Origin: Burkholderiaceae bacterium
Lineage (GTDB): Bacteria; Pseudomonadota; Gammaproteobacteria; Burkholderiales; Burkholderiaceae_C
DNA length: 64,000 bases
Reading direction: 5' to 3'
Assembly: GCA_024235955.1 (NCBI GenBank)
Contig: JACKLJ010000002.1
Coordinates: 682,001-746,000 of the forward strand
Each line of letters starts with the position of its first letter. Position 1 is the first letter of the stretch. Positions 35,345 to 44,247 of this stretch are shown here, in pieces. Made by a program: the position numbers and the translations under genes. The notes beneath the pieces are model-generated. The model searched no databases and was not told the DNA's origin. It saw only the letters and a list, made by a program, of their open reading frames with translations.

Positions 35345-36166
35345 ATGACCGATCGCACCGTGTTCTTCATCTCCGACGGCACCGGCATCACCGCCGAGAC
35401 CTTCGGCAACGCCATCCTGGCGCAGTTCGAGTTCAAGCCGCGCCACGTGCGGCTGCCCTTCGTCGACACGCCGGACAAGGCGTACCAGGCCGTGCGCCAG
35501 ATCAACCACACCGGCGAGCTGGAGGGCAAGCGCCCGCTGGTGTTCACCACGCTGGTGGACATGGAGGTGCTGGGCATCATCCGTGACGGCTGCAAGGGCA
35601 TGCTGCTGGACATGTTCGGCATGTTCGTGCAGCCGATCGAGCAGGAACTGGGCATCAAAAGCCACCACCGGGTCGGGCGCTTCTCCGACGCCAGCAAGAG
35701 CCAGGCCTACCACGACCGCATCGAGGCCATTAACTTCAGCCTGGCCCACGACGACGGGCAGAGCAACCGCGACCTGGAGGGCGCCGACGTGATCCTGGTG
35801 GGCGTGAGCCGCAGCGGCAAGACGCCGACCAGTCTCTACCTGGCCATGCAGCACGGCCTGAAGGCCGCCAACTACCCGCTGATCCCCGAGGATTTCGAGC
35901 GCAGGCAGTTGCCGCCCGCACTGGCCCCGTTCAAGAACAAGCTGTTCGGGCTGACGATCAACCCAGAGCGGCTGGCCGAGATCCGCTCCGAGCGCCGCCC
36001 CGGCTCGCGCTACGCCAGCCTGCCCAACTGCCGCTCCGAGGTGGCGGATGCCGAGGCCATGATGCGCCGTGCCGGCATCCGCTGGCTCTCCACCACCACC
36101 AAGAGCATCGAGGAAATCGCCACCACCATCCTGCAGGAAATACGGCCCGAGCGGCTCAGTTACTGA
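35345..36166 (+). CDS. ppsR: PEP synthase regulatory protein (bifunctional kinase/pyrophosphorylase)
   Basis: Inactivates PpsA by ADP-dependent phosphorylation of a Thr and reactivates it with phosphate. 273 residues of the DUF299 family: FFISDGTGITAETFGNAILAQFE at the start and the P-loop-like LVGVSRSGKTPTSLYLA near 160, then NYPLIPEDFERRQLPP. ATG at 35345. The 206-bp divergent gap with ppsA should hold the promoters of both; I could not place them with confidence. Confidence 0.95.
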   Translation: MTDRTVFFISDGTGITAETFGNAILAQFEFKPRHVRLPFVDTPDKAYQAVRQINHTGELEGKRPLVFTTLVDMEVLGIIRDGCKGMLLDMFGMFVQPIEQELGIKSHHRVGRFSDASKSQAYHDRIEAINFSLAHDDGQSNRDLEGADVILVGVSRSGKTPTSLYLAMQHGLKAANYPLIPEDFERRQLPPALAPFKNKLFGLTINPERLAEIRSERRPGSRYASLPNCRSEVADAEAMMRRAGIRWLSTTTKSIEEIATTILQEIRPERLSY

Positions 36167-36187
36167 GTTCCGCAGCTTGGTGGAAAA

Positions 36188-36252
36188 CTACACTTTCGAT
36201 AGCTGCCTGCGCCCGCCATACCTGGCCTGGGTGGCGATTTGGCTTGAAATCC
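36188..36252 (+). repeat. Repeat A, copy 11
   Basis: CGATAGCTGCCTGCGCCCGCC, CCTGGCCTGGGTGGCGATTTGGCTTGAAAT. Between convergent ppsR and the GlcG-like gene, ending at the latter's stop. Confidence 0.85.
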
Positions 36253-36662
36253 TAGCCCAGCTTCAGCGCCGCGATACCGGCCTTGGCGATCTGCGCGTCC
36301 TCGATCGACTTGACGCCGCTCACACCCACGGCGCCCAGGCAGCGGCCGTCCTTCATGATGGGCACGCCGCCCTCCAGCAGGCCCTGGACCTCGGGCGCCG
36401 AGAGGAAGGACACGCGGCCATTGTTAATCATTTCTTCGTAAATTTTGCTTTCGCGCTGGCCCAGGGCTGCCGTGCGCGCCTTGGACGGCGCAATGTGCGC
36501 GCTGAGCGGCGCCGCGCCATCCAGGCGCTGCAGGTGCAGCAGGTGGCCGCCAGCGTCGACCACCGCAATCGTCACCGCCCACTGGTTGCGTTGCGCCTCG
36601 GCGCGGGCTGCCTCGGCCACCGCCAGCACATCGTTGAATTCGAGTTCCACCGTGTTTTTCAT
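36252..36662 (-). CDS. GlcG/HbpS-family (DUF336) protein
   Basis: Soluble protein of 136 residues of the GlcG/HbpS family, from the start MKNTVELEF. Family landmarks: VTIAVVDAGGHLLHLQRLDGA, a central AAPLSAHIAPSKARTAALGQRESK, and GGVPIMKDGRCLGAVGVSGVKSIEDAQIAKAGIAAL. The fold is a PAS-like alpha/beta sandwich found as octamers; HbpS binds haem outside the cell, while others are of unknown role. No signal peptide is present here, so it is probably cytoplasmic. The function remains open. Confidence 0.85.
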   Translation of the reverse strand: MKNTVELEFNDVLAVAEAARAEAQRNQWAVTIAVVDAGGHLLHLQRLDGAAPLSAHIAPSKARTAALGQRESKIYEEMINNGRVSFLSAPEVQGLLEGGVPIMKDGRCLGAVGVSGVKSIEDAQIAKAGIAALKLG

Positions 36663-36911
36663 GTTGAATCGCCCATTCGAGCTTGAATCCATGGAATCCG
36701 GGCCGCAACTGGCGCCAGGACGTTGTACAAGGCTGCGAGCGATCCGCTCCTGAAGCGGGAACCACCGCGCCCTGCCCGAGTCTATGGGAAAGGACGTTTG
36801 ACAGGTTATAGACAGCTTGTCACTAGAATGCCTACAAAAGCGCTTGTCAGCGGCGAGTGCTTCTTGCACCAGTTTCATCCACCGCTCACCTGATTGGAAA
36901 GGACTCCATCG

Positions 36912-37610
36912 ATGAACGACCAGATCCAGACCCTGCCCCGCGGCGCCGGCTACGGCGGCGTCGCTACCAACGAGCAGCGCCAGAAAGTGCTGCGCAACAC
37001 CTACTGGCTGCTCGCCCTCAGCATGATTCCCACCGTGCTTGGCGCATGGCTGGGCGTGGCCACCGGCATCACGGCCGGCCTGGGCGGTGGCCTGGGCCTG
37101 GTGGTGTTCCTGGGCGGTGCCTTCGCCTTCATGTTCGCCATCGAGAAGACCAAGAACTCAGCCGCCGGCGTGCCCGTGCTGCTGGCGTTCACGTTCTTCA
37201 TGGGCCTGATGCTCTCGCGCCTGCTGGCCGCAGTGCTGGGCTTCAAGAACGGCTCCGAGCTGGTGATGACGGCCATGGGCGGCACAGCCGGCGTGTTCTT
37301 CGTCATGGCCACGCTGTCGAGCGTGATCAAGCGCGACCTGTCGGGCCTGGGCAAATGGCTCCTGGTCGGCGCGCTGGTGATCATCGTGGGCGCCATCATC
37401 AACGTGTTCGTCGGCTCCACCGTCGGCATGCTGGTGATCAGCACACTGGCCGTCGGCGTGTTCAGCCTGTTCATGCTGTACGACCTGAAGCGCATCGTGG
37501 ACGGCGGCGAGACCAACTACATCAGCGCCACGCTGGCCCTCTACCTGGACATCTTCAACGTGTTCCAGAGCCTGCTGGCCATCCTGGGCATCGCCGGCGG
37601 CAACGACTGA
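36912..37610 (+). CDS. Bax inhibitor-1/YccA-family membrane protein
   Basis: 232 residues with seven hydrophobic helices, the standard BI-1 number (TYWLLALSMIPTVLGAWLGVA, GLGLVVFLGGAFAFMFAI, VPVLLAFTFFMGLMLSRLLAAV, ALVIIVGAIINVFVGSTVGMLVISTLAVGVFSLFMLYDLKRI). The C-terminal Asp pair thought to gate pH-dependent ion leak corresponds to MLYDLKRIVDGG. YccA binds and restrains the FtsH protease in E. coli; the same role is plausible here but not shown. Start at 36912 with AAGGA eight bases upstream. Followed by a terminator. Confidence 0.88.
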   Translation: MNDQIQTLPRGAGYGGVATNEQRQKVLRNTYWLLALSMIPTVLGAWLGVATGITAGLGGGLGLVVFLGGAFAFMFAIEKTKNSAAGVPVLLAFTFFMGLMLSRLLAAVLGFKNGSELVMTAMGGTAGVFFVMATLSSVIKRDLSGLGKWLLVGALVIIVGAIINVFVGSTVGMLVISTLAVGVFSLFMLYDLKRIVDGGETNYISATLALYLDIFNVFQSLLAILGIAGGND

Positions 37611-37630
37611 GCGCGGCAGATCCTCTCGAG

Positions 37631-37655
37631 AAAGGCCGGCTTGTCCGGCCTTTTC
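37631..37655 (+). terminator. Terminator after the BI-1/YccA gene
   Basis: AAAGGCCGG / CCGGCCTTTT with loop CTTGT. Confidence 0.85.
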
Positions 37656-37768
37656 TCCGGCCTTGAAAGCAGCGGACCAGCACGGTCCGCTTTCTTTTTG
37701 GCGGTGTGCCTGTCTCGCGAAATGCTTCCCTAGGGCCGCCTTCGCGTGTGTGCCAGGCGCGCGGCGGC

Positions 37769-37774
37769 TATAAT
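37769..37774 (+). promoter_or_regulatory. -10 box for tRNA-His
   Basis: Perfect TATAAT, 12 bases before the tRNA 5' end; the -35 region is not close to consensus. Confidence 0.6.
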
Positions 37775-37785
37775 GCGCGTTTCCC

Positions 37786-37862
37786 GGTGGCTGTAGCTCA
37801 GTTGGTAGAGTCCCAGATTGTGATTCTGGTCGTCGTGGGTTCGAGTCCCATCAGCCACCCCA
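37786..37862 (+). tRNA. tRNA-His (anticodon GTG)
   Basis: 77 nt with encoded CCA and the extra 5' G typical of tRNA-His. Starts GGTGGCTGTAGCTCAG; anticodon loop TTGTGAT; T-arm GGTTCGAGTCC; ends AGCCACCCCA. Confidence 0.95.
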
Positions 37863-37872
37863 AGACATAAAG

Positions 37873-37907
37873 AAAGCCTGCTACGCATAACGTAGCAGGC
37901 TTTTTTC
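37873..37907 (+). terminator. Terminator after tRNA-His
   Basis: AAAGCCTGCTACG / CGTAGCAGGCTTTTTT with loop CATAA. Confidence 0.88.
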
Positions 37908-37973
37908 TTGGGTACCGCGCCGGGCTGCGCAGCAACAGGAAATACCCAGTGCCGACGCGCCCAACTTAAGGAA

Positions 37974-39884
37974 TCATGGGTTGGCTGGCTTGGGCACCAG
38001 GATCTCGGCCTTGAAGCGCTCGCGCAGCTGCTCGTAATAGGCCCGCACCTCGGCTGAGCCCCAGAGCTGTTCGTAGCGCGCCACGTCCTGCTTGACCGTG
38101 TCGGCCGAAGGCTTGTCGGTCGGCAGCACCTTGGCCACGCGGGCCACGGCATAACCGGCTGCCCCCAAGTCCACGCCGGTGAACTGCGGCAGCTTGGTGG
38201 CATCGGCGCGCATGATGGCCTCGACCAGCGACGAGGGCTCGTTGTGGGTTTCGGTGCGCGAGATCGTGATGGCGGCCGGCAGCCCCGTGGCCGAAGCCGG
38301 CTGGGCGCGCCAAGCCGCCAGCTTGGCCGCGCCTTCCTTGCGGGCCAGTTCCGCGGCGCGTTCGTCGGTCAGGTGTTTGCGCACATCGGCCTTGACGTCG
38401 TCGAACGGCTTGGCGTGCGCGGCGACGTACTTGGTCACGCGGCCCGAAGCCAGCGTGCTGGGCGCCACCTCGATCGCGTCGGTGTTGTGCTTCTTCTCCA
38501 GCGAATCAGCGGCAAACAGCGCGGAGAGGAACTTGGGGCTGGCCAGCGCGCCCTTGGCGCCGGCCGCGGGGGTGCGCGTCACGCCGTTGGCGGTCTGGAT
38601 TTTCAGGCCGAGCTTCTCGGCCGCCGGCTCCAGGCTGTCGGCCTGCTCGTAGACACGGTTGCGGAAGTCTTCTGCCAGCTCGGTGAACTTGCGCTGGGCC
38701 TGCTGGGTCTTGAGCTGGTCCTCGAGCTTGGCACGCAGTTCGGCGAACGGGGGCACCACGGCGGGCTTGATGTCGGTCAAGCGGATGATGTGGTAGCCGA
38801 AATCGCTGGCCACCACGCCGCTGATGGCGCCCTTGTCGAGCTTGAAGGCGGCGTCGGCGATCGCCGGGTCGATGCCGGCGCGGTCGAAGAAACCCAGGTC
38901 GCCACCGCCTGCGGCGGTGGTGTCGTCCTGCGACTCCTTCTTGGCCACGTCGGCGAACTTGTCCGGCGCGGCGCGCAGTTCGGTGAGAAGCTGCTCGGCC
39001 CTGGCCTTGGCCTTGTCCCGCTCGGCCTGCGACGCTCCCTTGGGCGCGGCGATCAGGATGTGGCTGGCACGGCGCTGTTCCTTGGTGCCCAGCGAGGCAG
39101 CGTTCTGGTCGTAGTAGGTCTTCAGGTCCTGTTCGCTGACGGCGACGGTCTTCTTGATCGCGTCGAGGTCGAGCACCAGGTACTGGATATCGGCCATTTC
39201 GGGGGCCTGGTAGTTGGCCAGGTTGGCCTTGTAGTAGGCCTCGACCTCGGCGTCGGTCAGGTTCACCTTGGCGACGAACTGCGCCGGCTCGAAACGGGCG
39301 ATCTGGACCTCGCGCCGCTCGTTCAGCGCGTCCATGCCCAGTTCGGCCTGGGCGCTGCTGGCCAGACCGGTGCCGGCAACGCCGTTCAGCACCTGGCGCG
39401 ACGCCAGATCGGTCCTCACACCCGCCTCGAAGCCTTCGGGTGTCATGCCCTGCATCGACAGGAGCTGCTTGTAGCGGTCCATGTCCAGCGTGCCGTCTGG
39501 CTTGCGCAGGGCGTTGATGGCCGGGTCGCGCCCGAGCTCATCGGCCAGGCGGGCATCGGACACGACGATGTGGTTGTTGGACACCGCCGCAGCCAGCACG
39601 CGTTCACGCACCAGGCGCTCGAGCGCGGCGTACTTCAGCAGGGGCGAGTCCAGCAGCTTGATGTCGACGTTGGGGTTGGTGGCGCGGATGTTGTCCACCT
39701 CGCGGCGGTGCGCCGCGTCCCACTCGGCCTGCGTGATGCCGTGGCCGTCCACGCGCGCTACCTTGGCGTCGGATTGCGCGTAGCGCGTGTAGCCCTCGAT
39801 GCCGAACAGCACGAACGACGGGATGACGAGCAGGAACAGGAGCACCATCAACAACTTCGTGTTGTTGCGGATGAAATCGAGCAT
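37974..39884 (-). CDS. ppiD: Periplasmic peptidyl-prolyl isomerase PpiD
   Basis: Inner-membrane-anchored chaperone of 636 residues near the Sec translocon. N-terminal helix at about 10-30 (KLLMVLLFLLVIPSFVLFGIEGY), a SurA-like chaperone region (about 35-250, RVDGHGITQAEWDAAHRREVD) and a parvulin domain (about 265-370, RASHILIAAPKG ... GGDLGFFDRAG ... SDFGYHIIRLTDI). It lies downstream of hupB and tRNA-Val on the same strand, an order common in Burkholderiales. Confidence 0.93.
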   Translation of the reverse strand: MLDFIRNNTKLLMVLLFLLVIPSFVLFGIEGYTRYAQSDAKVARVDGHGITQAEWDAAHRREVDNIRATNPNVDIKLLDSPLLKYAALERLVRERVLAAAVSNNHIVVSDARLADELGRDPAINALRKPDGTLDMDRYKQLLSMQGMTPEGFEAGVRTDLASRQVLNGVAGTGLASSAQAELGMDALNERREVQIARFEPAQFVAKVNLTDAEVEAYYKANLANYQAPEMADIQYLVLDLDAIKKTVAVSEQDLKTYYDQNAASLGTKEQRRASHILIAAPKGASQAERDKAKARAEQLLTELRAAPDKFADVAKKESQDDTTAAGGGDLGFFDRAGIDPAIADAAFKLDKGAISGVVASDFGYHIIRLTDIKPAVVPPFAELRAKLEDQLKTQQAQRKFTELAEDFRNRVYEQADSLEPAAEKLGLKIQTANGVTRTPAAGAKGALASPKFLSALFAADSLEKKHNTDAIEVAPSTLASGRVTKYVAAHAKPFDDVKADVRKHLTDERAAELARKEGAAKLAAWRAQPASATGLPAAITISRTETHNEPSSLVEAIMRADATKLPQFTGVDLGAAGYAVARVAKVLPTDKPSADTVKQDVARYEQLWGSAEVRAYYEQLRERFKAEILVPKPANP

Positions 39885-39912
39885 GCGTGCGCCTCTGGCC
39901 GGTACTTGAAAA

Positions 39913-39938
39913 TGAAAAAGGCGAACCGCTGTTCGCCT
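39913..39938 (-). terminator. Terminator after tRNA-Val
   Basis: Read on the minus strand: AGGCGAAC, loop AGCG, GTTCGCCTTTTTC. It separates tRNA-Val from ppiD. Confidence 0.8.
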
Positions 39939-39943
39939 CGGAT

Positions 39944-40019
39944 TGGTGGGTGCTGACGGGGTCGAACCGCCGACCTACGCCTTGTAAGGGCGCCGCTCTA
40001 CCAACTGAGCTAAGCACCC
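39944..40019 (-). tRNA. tRNA-Val (anticodon TAC)
   Basis: Minus strand, 76 nt with encoded CCA. Starts GGGTGCTTAGCTCAG; anticodon loop CTTACAA; T-arm GGTTCGACCCC; acceptor GGGTGCT / AGCACCC, A discriminator. Confidence 0.95.
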
Positions 40020-40045
40020 CACCGCGAAAACAGTGCTGGCGGTGC

Positions 40046-40318
40046 TCAGTTCAGCGCATCCTTGAGCGCCTTGCCGGGGCGGAACTTCGGCACCTTGGCG
40101 GACTTGATTTTAATGGTGGCGCCGGTGCGGGGGTTGCGGCCGGTGCGCGCGGCGCGCTTGCCGACGGCGAAGGTGCCAAAGCCGACCAGCGACACGGTGC
40201 CGCCCTTGCGCAGGGTGGTCTTGACGGCGCCGATGGTGGCTTCCAGCGCGCGGGTCGCGGCGGCCTTGGAGATGTCGGCGTTCTTGGCGATGTGCTCGAT
40301 CAGATCGGTCTTGTTCAC
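40046..40318 (-). CDS. hupB: HU-family DNA-binding protein
   Basis: Nucleoid protein of 90 residues that bends DNA without sequence specificity. The whole HU signature is present: MNKTDLIEHIAKNADISKA, VSLVGFGTFAVGKRAARTGRNPRTG with the DNA-inserting Pro arm (NPRTG), and the C-terminal KVPKFRPGKALKDALN. GTG start. tRNA-Val follows after 26 bases and then ppiD. Confidence 0.95.
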   Translation of the reverse strand: MNKTDLIEHIAKNADISKAAATRALEATIGAVKTTLRKGGTVSLVGFGTFAVGKRAARTGRNPRTGATIKIKSAKVPKFRPGKALKDALN

Positions 40319-40550
40319 GTAAATGCCCCTCGATGGATGGTGTCTGACTCCGGTCTCAGCCCCTCACGTCTTGGCGAGTGCCGCCTTAGGGTGGGTGATT
40401 CTGAACCGCTAAGAAATTCGACGCGCCAAGAAAACCGCCGGCCAAGCCATGGGCATCCTGCACGCGGACGAGCGTTGCATTCTAGACTCAAATACCAGCG
40501 CTGCCGCCCCTCGAAAGCCCCGATGCGTGCGCTGGCGCAACACAGGCGCG

Positions 40551-40574
40551 AAAAAAGCGACGCGGCTCAGCCGC
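40551..40574 (-). terminator. Possible terminator overlapping the EamA gene stop
   Basis: Minus-strand hairpin GCGGC-TGA-GCCGC containing the stop codon, then GTCGCTTTTTTCG. A five-base spacer before the T run makes it weaker than usual. In the 248-bp gap to hupB I see nothing else of note. Confidence 0.5.
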
Positions 40575-41487
40575 TCGCGGGCCGCGCCGGCGCCCGCACC
40601 ACCAGCGCCACCCCGACCGCCGTGAGACCCACGCCCAGCACCGTGCCCAGGGTGATCGGCTCGCCGAACAGCACCCAGGCGATCAGCGCGGTGGTGGGCG
40701 GCACCAGGTACATCAGGCTGGCTACCGAGGCCGCGGCACCGCGCTGGATCAGCAGGTAGAGCAGCGAGCTGCCGCCCAGCGTGAGCCCCAGCACCGACCA
40801 GGCCATGGCGCCCATCGATTCCGCATTCCAGCGGAACGGCTCGGCCTCCAGCAGCGCCAGCGGCGCGGTGACCAGCGCCGCCGCCGCCAGCTGCACGGTG
40901 CTGGCGGTGCGGACGTCGCAGGGCTTGACGAAGCGCTTCTGGTACAGCGTGCCGGCCGTGATGCTGAACAGCGCCATCACGGCCCAGGAAAAATTGACCC
41001 AGGTCACGTGATCGCCCGGGCTGCCGTGGGTGAGCTTGCGCGACACCACCAGCAGCAGCCCGGCAAAACCCAGCAGCAGGCCGAGCCACTGCCGACCGGT
41101 GACGTGGTGGTTGCCCTTGCTGGTGGCCGACAGCCAGATCGCCGTGAGCACCGGCTGGATGCCGACGATCAGCGCCGAAAGGCCGGAGCCCATGCCGCCC
41201 TTCACCGCCGCCCACACGCCACCCAGGTAGCCGGCGTGCATCAGCATGCCGGTCACGCCCAGGTGGATCCAGTCGATGCCGCGCTGCGGCCAGCGCACCC
41301 GGGCGATGGCGATCCAGACCAGGAAGCAGCCGATGGAAAACAGGTAGCGGTACAGCAGGAAGGTGAACGGCGGCGCGTTCGGCATGCCGAAGCGCGCCAC
41401 GATGAAGCCCGTGGCCCAGATGAGCACGAACACTGCCGGCATCAGGCGGATCAGGGTCTGCTGGGTGTCGCCGGCGCGGGCGGTCAT
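40567..41487 (-). CDS. EamA/DMT-superfamily transporter
   Basis: Inner-membrane protein of 306 residues with ten helices in two EamA repeats (about 14-145 and 165-298). The opening PAVFVLIWATGFIVARFGMPNAPPFTFLLYRY and the C-terminal SLMYLVPPTTALIAWVLFGEPITLGTVLGVGLTAVGVALV are typical of DMT exporters of the RhaT/YdcZ-like group. Substrate unknown. It starts 10 bases after pgsA, so uvrC-pgsA-eamA may be one transcript. Confidence 0.9.
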   Translation of the reverse strand: MTARAGDTQQTLIRLMPAVFVLIWATGFIVARFGMPNAPPFTFLLYRYLFSIGCFLVWIAIARVRWPQRGIDWIHLGVTGMLMHAGYLGGVWAAVKGGMGSGLSALIVGIQPVLTAIWLSATSKGNHHVTGRQWLGLLLGFAGLLLVVSRKLTHGSPGDHVTWVNFSWAVMALFSITAGTLYQKRFVKPCDVRTASTVQLAAAALVTAPLALLEAEPFRWNAESMGAMAWSVLGLTLGGSSLLYLLIQRGAAASVASLMYLVPPTTALIAWVLFGEPITLGTVLGVGLTAVGVALVVRAPARPASG

Positions 41488-41497
41488 GATGGGCGAG

Positions 41498-42064
41498 TCA
41501 CTTCACCCGGGCGCGGATCTCGGGCAGCGCCTTCTGCAGGTAGTACACCATCGACCAGACGGTGAGCACCGCTGCCACCCAGATCAGCACCGTGCCCCAC
41601 AGGCGCGTGTCCACCACCTCGGCCAGGCGGCCGTCGTACAGCAGGAACGGGATGGCCACCATCTGCACCGTGGTCTTGACCTTGCCCAGCATGTGCACCG
41701 CCACGCTGCGGCTGGCGCCGATCTGCGCCATCCATTCGCGCAGGGCAGAGATGGCGATCTCGCGCCCGATGATGATCAGCCCCACAAACACGTCGGCACG
41801 CTGCAGGTGCACCAGCACCAGGATGCTGGCGCAGACCAGGATCTTGTCGGCCACCGGATCCAGGAAGGCCCCGAAGGCCGAGGTCTGGTGCAGCTTGCGG
41901 GCCAGGAAGCCGTCCAGCCAGTCGGTCCAGGCGAACACGACGAACATCACCGTGGCCACCAGGTTGCGCGTTTCCTGCGGCAGCGGCAGGTAGAACACGC
42001 CCACCAGCAGCGGGATCGCGACGATGCGCGTCCACGTCAGGATGGTGGGGATGGTGAAGAACAT
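41498..42064 (-). CDS. pgsA: CDP-diacylglycerol--glycerol-3-phosphate 3-phosphatidyltransferase
   Basis: First committed step to phosphatidylglycerol and cardiolipin. 188 residues from MFFTIPTILTWTRI. The CDP-alcohol phosphotransferase motif with its four acidic residues is intact: WLDGFLARKLHQTSAFGAFLDPVADK. Four to six helices; the acidic motif is at the cytoplasmic face. Sits between uvrC and an EamA gene on the same strand; the uvrC-pgsA pairing is common. Confidence 0.93.
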   Translation of the reverse strand: MFFTIPTILTWTRIVAIPLLVGVFYLPLPQETRNLVATVMFVVFAWTDWLDGFLARKLHQTSAFGAFLDPVADKILVCASILVLVHLQRADVFVGLIIIGREIAISALREWMAQIGASRSVAVHMLGKVKTTVQMVAIPFLLYDGRLAEVVDTRLWGTVLIWVAAVLTVWSMVYYLQKALPEIRARVK

Positions 42065-42121
42065 CGGGCGATTGTGGCACGGCCCCCGCAGGGCCTGCGC
42101 GGCGGGTGACACGTGGGCGAT

Positions 42122-42190
42122 ATGCTATTTCAATCATAGCTGCCTGCGCCCGCCCCGCAAAGGCCGGAAGCCCAAAAGGCTCAAAAAAAA
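42122..42190 (+). repeat. Repeat A, copy 12, between uvrC and pgsA
   Basis: TCATAGCTGCCTGCGCCCGCC then AAGGCCGGAAGCCCAAAAGGCTC. It fills the 128-bp gap between two genes of one probable operon. Confidence 0.85.
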
Positions 42191-42192
42191 TG

Positions 42193-44166
42193 TCAGTGCA
42201 AAGCCCGGTAGATGGTTTCCGCCAGTTCCTGCGAGATGCCTTCCACGCCCGCCAGATCCTGCACGCTGGCTGCTTCCACGCCGCGCACGCCGCCGAAGCG
42301 CTGCAGCAGCCGCGCGCGCTTGCGCGGGCCCACGCCGGCAATCTCTTCCAGCCGGCTGCCGCCCACGCGCACCTTGGCACGCTGCGCGCGCATGCCGGTG
42401 ATGGCAAAGCGGTGCGCCTCGTCGCGGATCTGCGCCACCAGCATCAGCGCGGCCGAGTCGTGCCCCAGGTACACCTTGGGGCGGCCGTCGGCGAACACCA
42501 GCTCCTCCAGGCCCACCTTGCGCCCCTCGCCCTTCTCCACGCCGACGATCAGCGCCAGATCCAGCCCCAGGCCTTCGAACACCTCGCGCGCCATCGCCAC
42601 CTGGCCCTTGCCGCCGTCCACCAGCACCAGGTCGGGCAGGCGCACGCCAGCCGGGGCCGGCTCGCCGCTGTCCTGCGCGGCGCGCAGCGCCTCCACGATG
42701 CGGCCGTAGCGCCGCTCCAGCACCTGGCGCATGGCGGCGTAGTCGTCGCCCGGCGTGATGCCTTCGATCTTGAAGCGCCGGTACTCGCCGGACTGCATGC
42801 GGTGGTTCTCGAACACCACGCAGCTGGCCTGCGTGGCCTCGCCGGCGGTGTGGCTGATGTCGAAGCACTCGATGCGCAGCGCCGCCAGCTCGTCGGCGGG
42901 CAGGTCCAGCGCCTCGGCCAGCGCGCGGGTGCGCGCCTGCTGGGAGCCTTCTTCCGACAGCAGCCGCGCCAGCTGCAGCGCGGCGTTCTGCGCCGCCATC
43001 TGCAGCCAGGTGCGGCGCTGGCCGCGCGGCGCATGGGTGGCGGTGATGCGCACCTCTTCCTTGTCCGACAGCGCCTGCAGCAACGCCCTGGACACCGGCT
43101 CGCTGGTGATGAGCTGCGCCGGCGCGGGCGTGCCCAGGTAATGCTGGGCGATGAAGGCGTCCAGCACCTGCGCCTCCACCGTGGGCAGCTCGCCGTCGGC
43201 CTCGTCAAGCCGGTCGGCCGCCAGCGCATGGGCGTCTTCCACGTGGCTGGGAAAGTAGGCGCGGTCACCCAGATGGCGACCGCCGCGCACCATGGCCAGG
43301 TTGACGCAGGCGCGCCCGCCCTGCACCTTGACGGCGAGGATGTCCACGTCGGCCTCGCTGCCCACCTCCACCGCCTGCTGGTGCAGCACGCTGGCGAGCG
43401 ACGCCATCTGGTTGCGAAGCTCGGCCGCCTGCTCGAACTCCAGCTTCTCGGCGTGCGCCAGCATGCGCTGCTCCAGCTCGTGCAGCAGGGTCTGGGTCTC
43501 GCCGCGCAGGAAGCGCTCGGCGTGCGCCACGTCGGCGGCGTAGTCGCGCTCGCTGACCAGCCGCACGCAGGGCCCGGTGCAGCGCTTGATCTGGTAGAGC
43601 AGGCAGGGCCGCGTTCGGTTGGCGAACACCGTGTCCTCGCAGGTGCGCAGGCGAAACACCTTCTGCAGCAGCTGGATGGTTTCCTTGACCGCCCAGGCGT
43701 TCGGGTAGGGGCCGAAGTAGCGGTGCCGCTTGTCCACCGCGCCGCGGTAATAGGCCATGCGCGGGAAATCCGCCGGGTCGGCCGGGCCTTCGGCCAGCGC
43801 CGGCAACGCCTTGCGGCCCGTGCCCGTGAGCTTGAGGTAGGGGTAGCTCTTGTCGTCGCGGAACAGGATGTTGTACTTGGGCCCGAGCTGCTTGATCAGG
43901 TTGTTTTCCAGGATCAGCGCCTCGGCTTCCGAGCGCACCACCGTGGTCTCCAGCCGCTCGATCTTGCTCACCATGTGGCCGATGCGGGTGCCGCCATGGT
44001 TCTTCTGGAAGTAGCTGGACACGCGCTTCTTCAGGTTGCGCGCCTTGCCCACGTAAAGCACCTGCCCGGCCGCGTCGAAATAGCGGTACACGCCGGGCAG
44101 TTGGGGCAGCGCCGCCACCTGGGCCAGCAGCTCGTCGGAATGTCGGTCGGATGCGCGCTCGGACAT
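42193..44166 (-). CDS. uvrC: Excinuclease ABC subunit C
   Basis: Makes both incisions in nucleotide excision repair. 657 residues from MSERASD. Domains: GIY-YIG nuclease (about 22-100, GVYRYFDAAGQVLYVGKARNLKKRVSSYFQ), a Cys-rich region (RTRPCLLYQIKRCTGPC), UVR motif for UvrB (about 205-240), the RNase H-like 5' nuclease domain (about 380-540, RIECFDISHTAGEATQASCVVFE and DLVLVDGGKGQV) and tandem helix-hairpin-helix (about 600-657). Its start lies 81 bases from the divergent earP. Confidence 0.95.
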   Translation of the reverse strand: MSERASDRHSDELLAQVAALPQLPGVYRYFDAAGQVLYVGKARNLKKRVSSYFQKNHGGTRIGHMVSKIERLETTVVRSEAEALILENNLIKQLGPKYNILFRDDKSYPYLKLTGTGRKALPALAEGPADPADFPRMAYYRGAVDKRHRYFGPYPNAWAVKETIQLLQKVFRLRTCEDTVFANRTRPCLLYQIKRCTGPCVRLVSERDYAADVAHAERFLRGETQTLLHELEQRMLAHAEKLEFEQAAELRNQMASLASVLHQQAVEVGSEADVDILAVKVQGGRACVNLAMVRGGRHLGDRAYFPSHVEDAHALAADRLDEADGELPTVEAQVLDAFIAQHYLGTPAPAQLITSEPVSRALLQALSDKEEVRITATHAPRGQRRTWLQMAAQNAALQLARLLSEEGSQQARTRALAEALDLPADELAALRIECFDISHTAGEATQASCVVFENHRMQSGEYRRFKIEGITPGDDYAAMRQVLERRYGRIVEALRAAQDSGEPAPAGVRLPDLVLVDGGKGQVAMAREVFEGLGLDLALIVGVEKGEGRKVGLEELVFADGRPKVYLGHDSAALMLVAQIRDEAHRFAITGMRAQRAKVRVGGSRLEEIAGVGPRKRARLLQRFGGVRGVEAASVQDLAGVEGISQELAETIYRALH

Positions 44167-44247
44167 GGCGGCTATTGTCAGGCCCGCCGCTGGTGGGGGC
44201 GCAGCAGCCCGCGGCACCGGCACCGCGCGCATGGACAATGCGCCCCC

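Noticed and set aside
36798..36829. TTGACA and TAGAAT upstream of the BI-1/YccA gene as a sigma-70 promoter
   Set aside because: The two boxes are 20 bases apart, outside the normal 16-18, so I did not list it, though weak use is possible.
42106..44247. A long in-frame extension upstream of earP, opposite uvrC
   Set aside because: The sequence before 44248 is the antisense of uvrC; EarP's conserved start MRWDIFCRVIDN sets the true start.
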